Shown in pieces: positions 49,951-61,627 of a DNA stretch of 64,000 bases. Below the pieces are notes generated by a model. That model searched no databases, was not told the origin of the DNA, and was given only the letters and a program-made list of their open reading frames with translations. This DNA is from Cytospora piceicola (taxonomy: Eukaryota; Ascomycota; Sordariomycetes; Diaporthales; Cytosporaceae), in assembly GCA_023375675.1 (NCBI GenBank), contig JALQBC010000042.1, positions 124,001 through 188,000 of the forward strand, read 5' to 3'. Within the stretch, counting starts at the first letter, position 1, and every line of letters begins with the position of its first letter. Position numbers and translations under genes: made by a program.

Positions 49951-51762
49951 CTTGTGTGGTAGTTGTCGGGCGCTCGATGAAGGGGTCTAGACGGTGTGTT
50001 GTCTCAGTTGGGTTCGAGTTGGGACAGGTAGCCTTGGTAGGCTGGCAGAATATGGGAAAGCCCTTGATGGCTCGAGGTCTCACATCGCTAAGAGCTAGCT
50101 CGGGGCCTTCAGTGTTGAGGTCGACGACAATGGCAAATGACGTCTTGGATGGCTTGATCAACGTTGAAAATCAATTAAGCTTAACTCATGAACGAACGAC
50201 TGGAGAAGTAAAGCGGCACCTAGCACCAACCTCAGGCGAGTAAAAGTAAAAGCAGCGGTTTGTTACATTGGGTTTATTGAACAGCACCAAGTACGGCAGT
50301 CCCGAGCAGCTCCCGAGGTCATCGCTTCCGCCAAGCTCCCGAGCTCCATACTTACCTGCCTGGGTACTTGAGTAGGTAATTGAGTACCTACTAAGTAGGT
50401 AGATACCGTAGTCCATTAGCAGGCAACACGGCCAAGCCCCGCCGAGAGAGATACCCGTTCTGCCCGTCTGCCCGTCTGCACCCTCGTGCCGTTATTGAAC
50501 AAACCAGACGACTCCAAGTCCGGACAGATTGTAAGTTCCACCGCGAATCAGGGGTGTCTCAGGAGGTCGAGGTGTTACCCCCCCCCCCCGGAAGCCGCAA
50601 CCCCCTAAAATGCATACAGTTGTTCTCCTGGATTGACGGCCATACGGGGATTTTCAGCACTGAGGAGGAATGGACTGGGTGCAGTACTCCATTATAAGCA
50701 CATCTCGAATAGATAGATACCTAGAGTTTCTAGGTGCTGTAGCTTCGTGTGCTATCTGGGACGGCCACACTGTCAGCTACTGGAGTACATACTTAAGTAC
50801 TCAATCAAGTACGCTTCTCCTACATAGCACATGCCTAGGTAGCCACCCGGCCACCCTGAACCCGGCACGCCCAGGTCATTGTTGGTAAGACGACCACAGC
50901 AGGAACTCAATCTATTTGTGTCAGAAGTATAACGGCTCATAGGGCTGAGGATGATGATATATTACACGCGGTTGTTTGGCCAGGGACGTTGCACGCTAGA
51001 GAGCACTGCCACAACGGGATGCATCGTCCCCTGGAGCTACCGTTCGTCAGGGGCCGCCGTGCATGTGGCAGCGCAGGCTATGACGTTGTCTCGAGGATCT
51101 ACTTTGTGTCGAATAGTTCGTGAGCGTGCAATGCGGGAGGCCTGCGAGGGAAAGGCTGGCCCATAGCCTTGTTGTGCTCTCGTGGATAGTGCGCTCTGCG
51201 TGAGGGAAGCATTGTTATGTCGGCGGCCTCAGGGACCGTAGTCCGGCATTGTCACCCTCGGCCTCATCCTTGGCATGCGATCATCATGTCTATCCTGAGC
51301 ATCTAGAACTGCACTCAGATATGTAGTGGACAGAAAGGAACGAAATCGTAGTACCACATCAGTCAATCACGGGCAAGTATGGGGGTTGAAGTCTCGTCGG
51401 TACCTGTATACGTAGGTATGTAATCCACAAAAGGAAGTCCTCGACTACCTGTGAACCGTCATGTGTAGAGACTCCAGCTTCAACATCCATTCAACGTCAA
51501 GGGAACGGAGACTCGAGACCAGCATATTAGCTCTGTTGAGCAAAAGACAAGGCTACGGACACTGTTGACCGCTGAATCCATCCGTCATTGCAGCTCATCC
51601 ACCCGTACTCCACCAAGAGCTGACGGCGCAAAAAATCCTTCATAAGGCAGAAGCTGTGCTAAAGCAAAGCAAGCCAGATCTGTTCAGAAAAAGTGGTTCC
51701 ATCTTCTCATCATCCAGGGAATCGTCGTGGTATAGGACCGAGGCGTCCATGCAAAAAGCACC
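49951..51762. other. Intergenic between mannosidase 5' end and calmodulin 3' end
   Basis: Upstream region of the mannosidase gene plus the calmodulin 3' region. It holds a 12-C run at 50578-50589 and degenerate CCTAGGTA/AAGTAC-type motifs at 50.36-50.40 and 50.70-50.84 kb. No gene seen. Confidence 0.6.
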
Positions 51763-52843
<1,081 letters not shown>

Positions 52844-54045
52844 GTTGACTGTGTGTGTGTGTGAAGAGTGAATGTGGAAGTGGAAGCAAGTTGTTCACAA
52901 AAGAAGCAAATTGCACAAGATGGTTGTCGTTAAATAGGTGTGGATCGCGAATTGGTAGAGAGTGGTCGCTGATGAGGTGGTGGAGGAAAGATCAAGAATA
53001 GGCACGTCTTCCAAGTTCAGCTCAGCTAAAAAGGGGCATGTCGAAACCGGGGGTCAGGAAAGCTACTGAGAGGCTATGGGCTAGGTGCCATGGGTACCTA
53101 CTGGTCATTGTTGGGCAAGTGGGCTGCTTGGTGGGCTCAAGTCAACCGGCGCTTTCGAAGCGGGCTGGCGGGCAACGGCTGTGGATCCCGCAACCACCTG
53201 GGCACACCAGGACTGCTAGAGCAGGGCCCGTCACAGCCAGACTGCCAGACAGAGCCAGTGGCCAGCGGCTGGTCACGGCCCTGCCAGATTGACTGCCTTC
53301 ACTGGAGCTGGGACGCTGAACGGCAAAGAATAGTACACCCACTGACTGACTTATTGACATGCTGACTGGGAGCACAAGGGCCCAGGCCTTACAGGGGTAC
53401 CTTACCTAGCACTCGCCTAGCACTTGCTTAGTTGTCTCATCATACGCAATATGACTGATGGTACGCGTTCCGCTTCACCTTCAAGATGCGGAATGGGACT
53501 AGGTATGTACGTACACGTATTTATACACCACTTTCCGTACCAACAGATGCTCCTTTATTTTTTTTGCCTAGGTACTGTCAACTCACCCTAAGATGCGAGT
53601 TAGCTGTTCGATTCCTGTGCGATAGTCATACATACCCTATACGTACCTACCTACCTTAACCTAACAGATATTACAAATGTTACAAGGTTCCTCTTGTACT
53701 AAACAAGACACCTAACAATCTACTCCATACGTACTACGTCTCTACATAGTACGTACCTACGTAGCCTTACCCGCAAAGGGAGGCTTGATCGACCGGGTTG
53801 AGGCGTCAGAGCTCCAATCACCATGCCCGGCCTTTCACACCACCATCCGAGTCCCAATTCGTCCATCTACGACTGCTAGACACTTAGACACCCAGTTCAA
53901 CCTGTTTCCATCCTCCTGCATGATTTGCGACAAACAGCTGGCCATGTGATGCCCCTGCCAGACTGCATAACGAGCCCACACTTAAAACCGAATCTGCCGA
54001 GAACCTCACACTGTCGCGGTCGTCCTTCCCTCCCCGGCGTCCGCC
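52844..54045. promoter_or_regulatory. Divergent upstream region, calmodulin and TLG2
   Basis: 1.2 kb between divergent start codons. A short GT tract (52851-52862) lies next to the calmodulin ATG. Degenerate palindrome-like motifs (CCTAGGTACTG at about 53568, CCTACCTACCTTA at about 53646) and TACGTA-rich sequence lie at 53.5-53.77 kb. No gene seen. Confidence 0.55.
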
Positions 54046-55499
54046 ATGTGGCGAGACCGGACTAACCTGTAAGTCCTCAACTGCCCTCCGTGTACCTGGG
54101 CAGTCCGCTCTGTCCATCCGACCGCCCGACCGCCGCAGGACCAAATAGAAGCGCATGTCTGCAGCTCTTCCACGACTGACACGAGTGGCCACCGATCTTC
54201 AGATACCTCTCCTACCGACAATCCTACGCCCACCATCCCACGAACCGGAGCAACAAGTATGGCGGCAGCGCAAACCTCACATCGGCCGAGCGCTTCGGCG
54301 GCTCCTCCTCCGCGACCGGGAGCTCGGTGCTCTTCTCCGCGGACGAGTCCTCGGACCGGCGCGGCCTCCTCGCGGGCGGCGACTACCACGACGACGGGGA
54401 CGCCGTGATCGAGATGGACCTGCTCCCGCCGCGCTGGGCCGACATCACCGACGAGGTGACGGAGCTGCTCGCCGACGTGGCCAAGAGGGGCCAGAAGCTC
54501 GAGCGCCTGCACCAGAAGCACGTGCTGCCCGGCTTCGACGACGAGGGCGCCAAGAAGGCCGAGGAGAGGGACATCGAGCGCCTGACCCAGGACATCACCA
54601 AGGGCTTCCACGACTGCCACCGGTGCATCCAGAGGATCGAGCACATGGTCCGCGAGTCCCAGGACTCCGGCACCATGACGAGGGCCGAGGAGGTCATGGC
54701 CAAGAACATACAGATCTCCCTCGCCGGCAGGGTGCAGGAGGCGAGTGCCGGTTTCCGGAAGAAGCAGAGTGCTTATCTGAAGAGTGAGTCTCTCCTTGGG
54801 CGCCTCATCTACATACGGGACATACATGACTGACAATGCGGCCTATCGCCCTCCGCAGAACTCCGCGGCCTCAGCAACCCAAGCGGTCTCCTCTCCCCGG
54901 GCCCCGAACGCTCCGCCACACCCTTCGGCGGCGCCGCCTCCACCTACATAGACCCGTCGATCCTGGACTCGGAGACGGACAAGTCCTTCTCGCAGTCGAC
55001 CCTCCAGTCCTCGATGCAGCAGAAGCAGCTCCACTCCAACGACGCCGCCATCGTGCAGCGCGAGCGCGAGATCGAGGACATCGCGCAGGGCATCATCGAC
55101 CTGTCGGACCTGTTCCGGGACCTGCAGAACATCGTCATCGACCAGGGCACCATGCTGGACCGCATTGACTACAACGTCGAGAACATGGCCGTGGATGTCA
55201 AGGCGGCCGACAAGGAGCTGAACGTCGCGAGCGGGTACCAGAAGCGGACAACCAAGAGGAAGATTATACTGCTCTTGGTGTTAATTATCGTGGGGGTCAT
55301 CATATTGTTGGCGATCAAGCCGAAACGGAGCAGCAGTGGCGGCAGTGGCGGCGGTGGCGGCGGTGGCGGCGGTGGTAGCGGAGGCGGTGGGGGTGGTAGT
55401 CCCGCAGAGGATGTGCAGCCGATTGAGGGATTCAACGAGGACGGTATAGGAAGCCCATTCCTTGCGAGGGCGTTAGTAGACCACTTGATTTATAGATGA
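54046..55499 (+). CDS. TLG2: t-SNARE Tlg2 (syntaxin-16 family)
   Basis: Exons 54046-54068, 54203-54783 and 54859-55499 give 414 residues. The 23-nt first exon encodes MWRDRTNL and splices via GTAAGT...TTCAG to YLSYRQSYAHH, the conserved Tlg2 N-terminal peptide that binds the Sec1-type protein Vps45. The Habc region lies around residues 100-190 (DITDEVTELLADVAK, CHRCIQRIEHMV). The Qa-SNARE motif follows (IVQREREIEDIAQGIIDLSD, zero-layer Gln in the LQNIVIDQG part), then a single C-terminal membrane anchor. After the anchor comes an unusual ~65-residue luminal tail with a Gly/Ser repeat. Tlg2 mediates fusion of endosomal vesicles at the trans-Golgi network. The 3' end lies 226 bp from the gene on the other strand. 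Confidence 0.95.
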
Positions 55500-55725
55500 G
55501 CCTGTCGAGTCAACCTACACCCTTCGTACGGTCGACCAACCAACAAAAGGGGCCGACAGCAGAGTGTAATACCATTTTGTTCAGCATATTGATAGAGCCA
55601 CTTCAAGGAACCGAGAGTCGCGACTATGCTTTGCGTCTATTCATTCATCATATCCACATATGAAAGATTGTCCACCATAACAGCTCGACACAGAGCGGGT
55701 ATTTCCTGCGGTGCGTAATCTAGGT

Positions 55726-58404
55726 CTACCTCCCCCATCTATTTTCTAAAAGTCCTCCATCAAGATCCATCAGTCTCCTTTGGACTTCATTCATCCTATC
55801 CTCCTGCATTGCCTTCTCAACAATCCCCATGAGCTTGAACAAGCCCGGTGTGATTTCCGACCCCCAGGCCACATCACAAAGCCTCTTCGCCTCCGCCAGA
55901 CTCAACATGTTCCTACTCCGAATCGACCGCAGCGCCGGCTTCCCGCCGATCCACTCATAGCTGGCCTCGCCGTCGCCGCGGTACAAGTCCACCAGGCGCA
56001 GGACAGCCTGCTTCCGGACCTTCGTCGGCAGGACGGGCAGGCCCAGGTCGCGCAGCATGGCGAGGAGGCGGATTCCCCGCGCGAAGTGGAAGTTGGCGGG
56101 CTCCGTGGCGTCGCCGTGGTCGCCGTGCAGGATGGCGGCGGCCGCGGCGTCTGCCTCGCGGCCGTACCGCGTGTACATGAAGCCCCACCTGACGGTCGAG
56201 ATCAGGAGGTTTTCGTCGAATATTTGACGGATAGGGTGGCGCTCGTGCTGGAGCGAGAGGTCACGTGGCAGCTTCTGGAAGTGCTCGTAGGGTGTTTCGT
56301 AGCGGAGGATCTGGGGCACATCGGCCATGTGTGATATCCACATTGGCCTCTCGGAGTTGGCGTAGTCCGAGAACAGTCGAAGGATTTCGAAGGACATGCG
56401 CTCGAAATCGATGAGCCTACGTTCTCGCCCTAAGCGGTAGAGAACTGTCTGCCATACTTCGACGGCGGGCGGGAAGCGGGTTCTGGCTAGTTGGCGACAC
56501 AAGGAGATTTGCAAATCGACGTGGTGTCTCCCATGGTCAGTAGCATGTGGCGATAGGCTCTGCAGTATGAGGCTCGAAATTGTGTGGCTCGTCACCGGTG
56601 CTGGCTGGATATTGCAGGATGACATCTCTTGGAGGACTTTCAGGGTCATTTTTCCATTACCTTGGCGCGCACACGACTGAAGCACGCTGTCACTAACAGT
56701 CCCTATCGAGCCAGCTGTTACTGCTAATTTCGCTTTTAGGACGAGGTGGTATGTCTCCCAGTTGCCCGCATTGAGGCAATCCCTCAGCAACCGTTGTTGT
56801 GCTGCGTCATCATCGAACACGTCCGGGTGTACATCACTGTGGATGAGCTCCTGGAGTGCTTCGTCGTTGCCAACCGTGGCATAGTGCCGTACAGCCCCTA
56901 CGTAATTGGAGTTGGGTAAGTTGATCTTCAGCTGTCGGAGTTGGTCCATTCGGTGAAGCAAGCCTTGAGCGTTTTCCTCTCGTATTGCAATGGATTGTAA
57001 GGACAAGGGGCCAATCCCTTGAATGCCGATGGTGTAGATAACGTTAATGGCGAAGTCTAAAGGAACCCAAGTGCTTGCAAACCACTTGGCGCCCAGTTTG
57101 TCATTATATGGCTTCTCCTGGATGCCGAATGTTTCTCCGTGAACTCGGTTGATCAAGTAGCTTAGATTTTCTCCGTTGATGGCTGCTTTAGCAGGCAGAT
57201 ATCCAGTGTTATTTTCATGCTCGGGGCCTTCGTAGCCTTCCAAGGCCAACCCAGCCACCGAAAGCTCTTCGTCAGATAGCGATGTGTTTGGGTAGTATGC
57301 ACCCACATACCTCAAGAACGGCCTGGCAGCGAAGGACACCGGAGTGTCGTTATGGGTAGAGAGGAAGAGCCGCCACGCCAAGGCCAGCTTGGAGTGGCCT
57401 TTGTCAAACAGGTAAGGTATCAAGACGTCGTAGAGTCTTCGATGAACACTCCATCTATAGAGAGACTGCAATGTCCTCTGCAGCGCCGGGTCCGGGTCCG
57501 TGATGAAATTCTTAAGAAATTCGACAAACTCGGTTTCTTTTGGGCCAAAAGAAGGCATCAAAGTCATGTGCCAAGCCAGTGCTTCGGTTTTCGGACGGTT
57601 CTTCATCATGAAGGTCATTACCGTCGCATACAACCGGGGCCATTGAACCCCGTGGGTCTCGAGTAGCCACTCCGCGTAGGAAATAACATCGCGCAGAAAG
57701 GAATCACTGATGACAGCAGCATTGAGAATGGTTCCCCAGAAAGCCTCGGGCAGGACTCCGTCCACTTGATACAGATTTCGTCTCTTGCAGACAGCCTGCC
57801 ATATCATAATAACACCGTCGCGACCCATCAAACGGTGGCAGAACTCGAGGAGGCAGCTCCAGAGCTCAATATCGTTCTCATTCCCACGCTGATCAACGAG
57901 TCTGACGAGCCGACTGTCTGCGACGTTGATGTCGGTTTCAATGAGCATCCGGTCGTGATCCAGTGATAGGGACCGCCATTTGCCATAGAGTTGCGATCCA
58001 GGGGCCGGATAACCCGCGAGACCAAAGTCGCCGGTGGAAGACTGTCGCTGCCTTGAAAACGTCTGGGCGATTCCCTGCTTCAGATCCGTAGAAAATGAGG
58101 TGGCTTCTTCGTCAGGAACACCGATATCATCTTCCCGAGCTATGGCCTCTGCGGCCCTCCTCGCCCTCTTCGCCGAGAATTGCGAATATACTGGGGACTG
58201 GAATGTCAAAGACGAAGCCCATCGTTCAGTGACAAACGTCACTCGTACCCCGCCATGTTCGCAAGGGCAGTGCAAGCAACCCAAAGTCCAAATTGAGCGC
58301 GATATGCCTTGTTGCAACTTTCGAACACTACACAGCGCTCGTGGCATAACTTCCCTTGACAGATGTGTCTGGTCGACGTGTCGCAGAAACGGCCGGCATC
58401 TCAA
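55726..58404 (-). CDS. Large protein, probably mitochondrial, PPR-like helical repeats
   Basis: Single exon of up to 892 residues. A second Met at 58347 (MPRALCSVRK) may be the true start, since it gives an Arg/Ser-rich N-terminus almost free of acidic residues, typical of a mitochondrial presequence. The remainder is alpha-helical and Leu/Trp/Arg-rich, with patterns such as LWSCLLEFCHRLMGRDGV and EVWQTVLYRLGRERRLIDFE that resemble pentatricopeptide-type repeats of fungal mitochondrial RNA factors. I do not recognise a specific gene; Cya5-like or other organelle expression factors are possibilities only. It is divergent from COX7 with about 400 bp between starts, which fits a mitochondrial job. 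Codon use looks genuine and no frame break is seen. Confidence 0.8.
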   Translation of the reverse strand: MRCRPFLRHVDQTHLSREVMPRALCSVRKLQQGISRSIWTLGCLHCPCEHGGVRVTFVTERWASSLTFQSPVYSQFSAKRARRAAEAIAREDDIGVPDEEATSFSTDLKQGIAQTFSRQRQSSTGDFGLAGYPAPGSQLYGKWRSLSLDHDRMLIETDINVADSRLVRLVDQRGNENDIELWSCLLEFCHRLMGRDGVIMIWQAVCKRRNLYQVDGVLPEAFWGTILNAAVISDSFLRDVISYAEWLLETHGVQWPRLYATVMTFMMKNRPKTEALAWHMTLMPSFGPKETEFVEFLKNFITDPDPALQRTLQSLYRWSVHRRLYDVLIPYLFDKGHSKLALAWRLFLSTHNDTPVSFAARPFLRYVGAYYPNTSLSDEELSVAGLALEGYEGPEHENNTGYLPAKAAINGENLSYLINRVHGETFGIQEKPYNDKLGAKWFASTWVPLDFAINVIYTIGIQGIGPLSLQSIAIREENAQGLLHRMDQLRQLKINLPNSNYVGAVRHYATVGNDEALQELIHSDVHPDVFDDDAAQQRLLRDCLNAGNWETYHLVLKAKLAVTAGSIGTVSDSVLQSCARQGNGKMTLKVLQEMSSCNIQPAPVTSHTISSLILQSLSPHATDHGRHHVDLQISLCRQLARTRFPPAVEVWQTVLYRLGRERRLIDFERMSFEILRLFSDYANSERPMWISHMADVPQILRYETPYEHFQKLPRDLSLQHERHPIRQIFDENLLISTVRWGFMYTRYGREADAAAAAILHGDHGDATEPANFHFARGIRLLAMLRDLGLPVLPTKVRKQAVLRLVDLYRGDGEASYEWIGGKPALRSIRSRNMLSLAEAKRLCDVAWGSEITPGLFKLMGIVEKAMQEDRMNEVQRRLMDLDGGLLENRWGR

Positions 58405-58801
58405 GACCGATGAGATTGTAGAACCAATGTCGAAAAGTCCAACATCCTTCCTGGCGAATATACGGTATCCTTATGAATGCCTCAGGGAGATCAGAATTGT
58501 CACGAGAATTGTTGAAAATGCCTTGCTTGCAAACAAGTACTCGAGTAGGTGTTGGAGATATGAAGATAACAATAATCTCCCCAAGAAGCAGTGTAACACG
58601 AGAAGTCACAGGGATCCCCCTCCCGAAATCTTGCTTACATAATTACCACAATTGGCCTATCACCAGCTCGCTTATGCAGTTAGCGCACAAGGACCTTGAC
58701 GCAGCCAGCTCCGGAAACCAACTTCGTCGGACGACATCCATTCCCACCCCATCGACATCACCAAGAGACTCTCCCCTCCGCGCAATCAAAACAAACAAAA
58801 A
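58405..58801. promoter_or_regulatory. Short shared upstream region, mitochondrial protein/COX7
   Basis: Fewer than 400 bp between two divergent start codons, probably a bidirectional promoter. The COX7 side (58.72-58.80 kb) is CA-rich and ends in an A-rich stretch just before the ATG. Confidence 0.55.
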
Positions 58802-59416
58802 ATGGCGTACGTACAGCCCCTTCAGCCAGGCCCGAACCTTTCGCCCTCCGCGATTCTTCAATCGCCCCCTTCCCCTACCCCCTAACCACGCAGACCGAAT
58901 GGCCCCGCCATCCCGAACTCTTCCGTCACAGGGCTACGTCGTGGTCCTACCCAACCGAGCGACTTAGAGGCTGACTTCAACCCCCCCGGTATACAGTGGC
59001 TTCGTCAACGCCCCGAACAAGGTGCCTGAGCACCAGCGCGCCTACCAGGCTGCCTACAAGGCCCACACCCGTATCTGGAGAATTGTAAGCAGACGCATCC
59101 GAAACACCGCGGAAGGACTCACGGCGAGGGAACGGACCAATTGAGAGGGGGAGGGGGGCTTTCATCACGGGAGCGTGAGAGAAGGAGCGTGTGCTAACCA
59201 CATATACTGCCACAGGGCCCCCGAGGCACCATGATGTATGTGCCCTACGTATGGGTTATGTGGGGAACCACCGGCGGTATGTTTTAAACTCTCCTTTACC
59301 CTCCGGGGACTACTCGTCTGGTCAATGAGGGACTTCTACTGACGCGAGTCACAGCTCTCTTCTACGCTATGGGACGCAAGGTACTCGGTCACAACACCTG
59401 GTTCGGCAAGGACTAA
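58802..59416 (+). CDS. COX7: Cytochrome c oxidase subunit 7, mitochondrial
   Basis: Small four-exon gene: 58802-58806, 58997-59084, 59216-59276 and 59355-59416, 71 residues. The first coding exon is ATGGC only, followed by GTACGT and a 190-nt intron ending ATACAG. The other introns begin GTAAGC and GTATGT and end CACAG. The protein begins MAGFVNAPNKVPEHQRAYQ, has one hydrophobic segment (about 38-57), and ends VLGHNTWFGKD. The N-terminal NKV...Q...YQ, PRG and YVPY pattern aligns with yeast Cox7, a single-span inner-membrane subunit of complex IV. No exon is long enough to stand out alone, so this gene is easily missed. I am sure of the exon chain and fairly sure of the family. Confidence 0.85.
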
Positions 59417-59865
59417 ATCTGGACTGACGGAGGGAACGGACTACCGGGACTGTAAATTCACGGGAGAGCTTATAGAGAGCAGGGGATAAATGCAGAGCAC
59501 CGCAAGGCGTCTTTTTATGTGGTGGATTACGTCCCGAATTTTCGTTTCATTACATCGATCTTAAAAGCCGTGATTGTGCCTCCCTGCCTCTCTGTAGAGA
59601 CACTTTGCTCCACTGAGATGGGAAAGCTGGGTCATCAAATGCACCAGATTTACCGAATGCCGATTTTATCCACCCCGGAAACATGGCCCTCTAAAGTACA
59701 GTAAAGTTCAGAATGCGGTTTACTGACGCGTGTGGTTGATGATATCCCACATGGTCAGTTAATGGTGATTCAGATGAGGCTGCCGTGAGAGTCCTCCTGC
59801 ACGTGCAAAACACCAGATGAGTGCAGAGCCAGCGACGTAGAGGAAGACGGCGTCGGGGACTGCGA
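59417..59865. other. Intergenic, tail-to-tail COX7/clathrin light chain
   Basis: 3' untranslated sequence of both genes. I see nothing else in it. Confidence 0.6.
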
Positions 59866-60719
59866 CTAGTAGCCCGTAGCGCCAGGGGCCTTCTCGTCCT
59901 TGCGCAAGGTCATGAGCAGCTCGCGGAAGCGCTCCTTGCCGGAGCCGGAGGCGCCGCCCTTCGCGCCCTTCCCGCTGACGTCCACAATCTTGGCGATGCG
60001 GTCCCAGCTGGTGCCGCCGGACGTGGTGTCCTCGCGCGAGGACAAGAAGTCTTCGGCGTCCTTGCGCGAGGCGGCAACCTGCTTCTCCTTCTTGTTGTTG
60101 TAGTTCTCGTAGAAGTCGTCGATGTTGCGCTGGGCCTCGGCGACCGTCTCCTCGCGCTGTCGTGCAAACTGCTCTGCCCGCTTGGCGTTGGTCGCCTCGC
60201 GCTTCGCCCGCCACTCCTTGATGACCTCGGGCTCCTCCTCCTCCTCGGCGTAGGCTGCGTAGCCGGAGTTGTAGCTCACAGAAGGACCGGTTGCAGTGAT
60301 GCTTCCGCCAGGGGCGACTGCCTGTCAAAGCACAATATAGTAGTTAGAAACCCAGTCATCGGTCACAATGGTGTTCTGGGATCGGGTCGAAGCAAACCTC
60401 GTTGGGTCCTGAGAGGTCAGGGAACTGCTGCTCGAATTGCGCCGTCTCTCCGTCACCGCCGCCAAGCAAGTCGTCGTCACCGTCGTTGAAGGCAACGTCA
60501 TCCCCTGCAGTCGCGAACACTTCTGCGTCTTCACCGAGGATTGCCTTCTCTCTGGCAAGGAAGTCGTCGGCAGAAGCATCAGCGGAAGGGTCTTGAAGGT
60601 CCGTTTGGGCTGTATCGAGTAGTACTGTTAGTTCGAAGCCAAGTTGCATGCCAGGAGAGTAGTGGTACGGGCTCACCTCCAGAGTCGAAGTCCTCAAGGG
60701 ACGGGAAGCGGTCCGCCAT
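59866..60719 (-). CDS. CLC1: Clathrin light chain
   Basis: Three exons, 60719-60677, 60609-60398 and 60321-59866, give 236 residues. Intron 1 begins GTGAGC; intron 2 has a weaker donor, GTTTGC, but joining there keeps the frame and the usual protein. The N-terminus MADRFPSLEDFDSG and the acidic segment with DFLAREKAILGEDAE are typical of fungal light chains. A central helix rich in Glu, Lys and Arg (EEEPEVIKEWRAKREATNAK, ETVAEAQRNIDDFYENYN) binds the heavy chain. The conserved C-terminal WDRIAKIVDV and RELLMTLRKDE segments complete it. It regulates clathrin lattice assembly and works with AP-1, whose gamma subunit lies 13 kb away. Upstream it diverges from RTT103. Confidence 0.95.
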
Positions 60720-61627
60720 GTTGATGTTGTCTTTCACAGGTAGTCAAGGGGTTGGTAGTGTACTGGATGTACAGGAAACAGATTATGAATCGTTTGTGGA
60801 AAGAAAACGAGTTGAGTAGTAGAAGGGCAGTGCAGAGGTTGTGCCTGTACGTGGTGGTTTGATGGGACGGGATGGGATGGGGGGAGGAGGTTGAAGTCCA
60901 GATGCTGTTTGCTTCATTCAGACATGTGCTCATTAGGCCATTGGCACTTTCCCAGCTGGCCTAAAGCGACAATGACCAGCACAGGGGCTCCAAACCCTCT
61001 AATTGATGACTTTAGCGCGGTTTCTCGCTAAACGGGCCGCCAGAACCTGACACTATTCCTGTTTGGGACTAGAGTCAAATGCGACGGCAGCTGGGAGCTT
61101 CAGTTGCTCGCCAAAATAAAGGTTGGAGCTTTCCTACTAAACAAACATCAACCAAAACCCGCTGTGAACCCACCCTCCCAATTTCTCATCAACACTCCCG
61201 GTGCCACACAGCAGGTTATCGACATTCTCGTAGAAGCAAGAGCAGCATCATTGACATTGATGCCTGAGGGATTGGATCTAGACTAGCTTTTTGTGTGGTG
61301 AAATCCCTTGAGGACTACATAGTCAAGCTGCCGGCTTCATCAAGAAGCCAAACCCTTTCTGCCTTTCTCGGCCTTTCTCAATATTCATTCATTTGAACAT
61401 TGAGTTTTCGCCTGTCACAGTCAAATCCACCTTATAAAGACACAACCCAAAAAGACAGGGTTCATCTTGTCTCTTCTTCACTTCTCTTTTCATTTCTATC
61501 ACAATCTTTGCGACAGGTTGGAGCTGCCTGAAGGCCAAGTGCATCCCAAGCCAACCAGCCAACCAACCATACAGTAATCCCGATACGGCCAACCCAACGT
61601 CTAACAACAAACCCTCCACCAACCAAC
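60720..61627. promoter_or_regulatory. Divergent upstream region, CLC1 and RTT103-like gene
   Basis: 0.9 kb between divergent start codons. Short plus-strand frames near 61.08-61.29 kb have no coding support. The segment just before the RTT103-like ATG (61550-61627) is rich in CCAACC repeats, as in a 5' leader. Confidence 0.5.
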
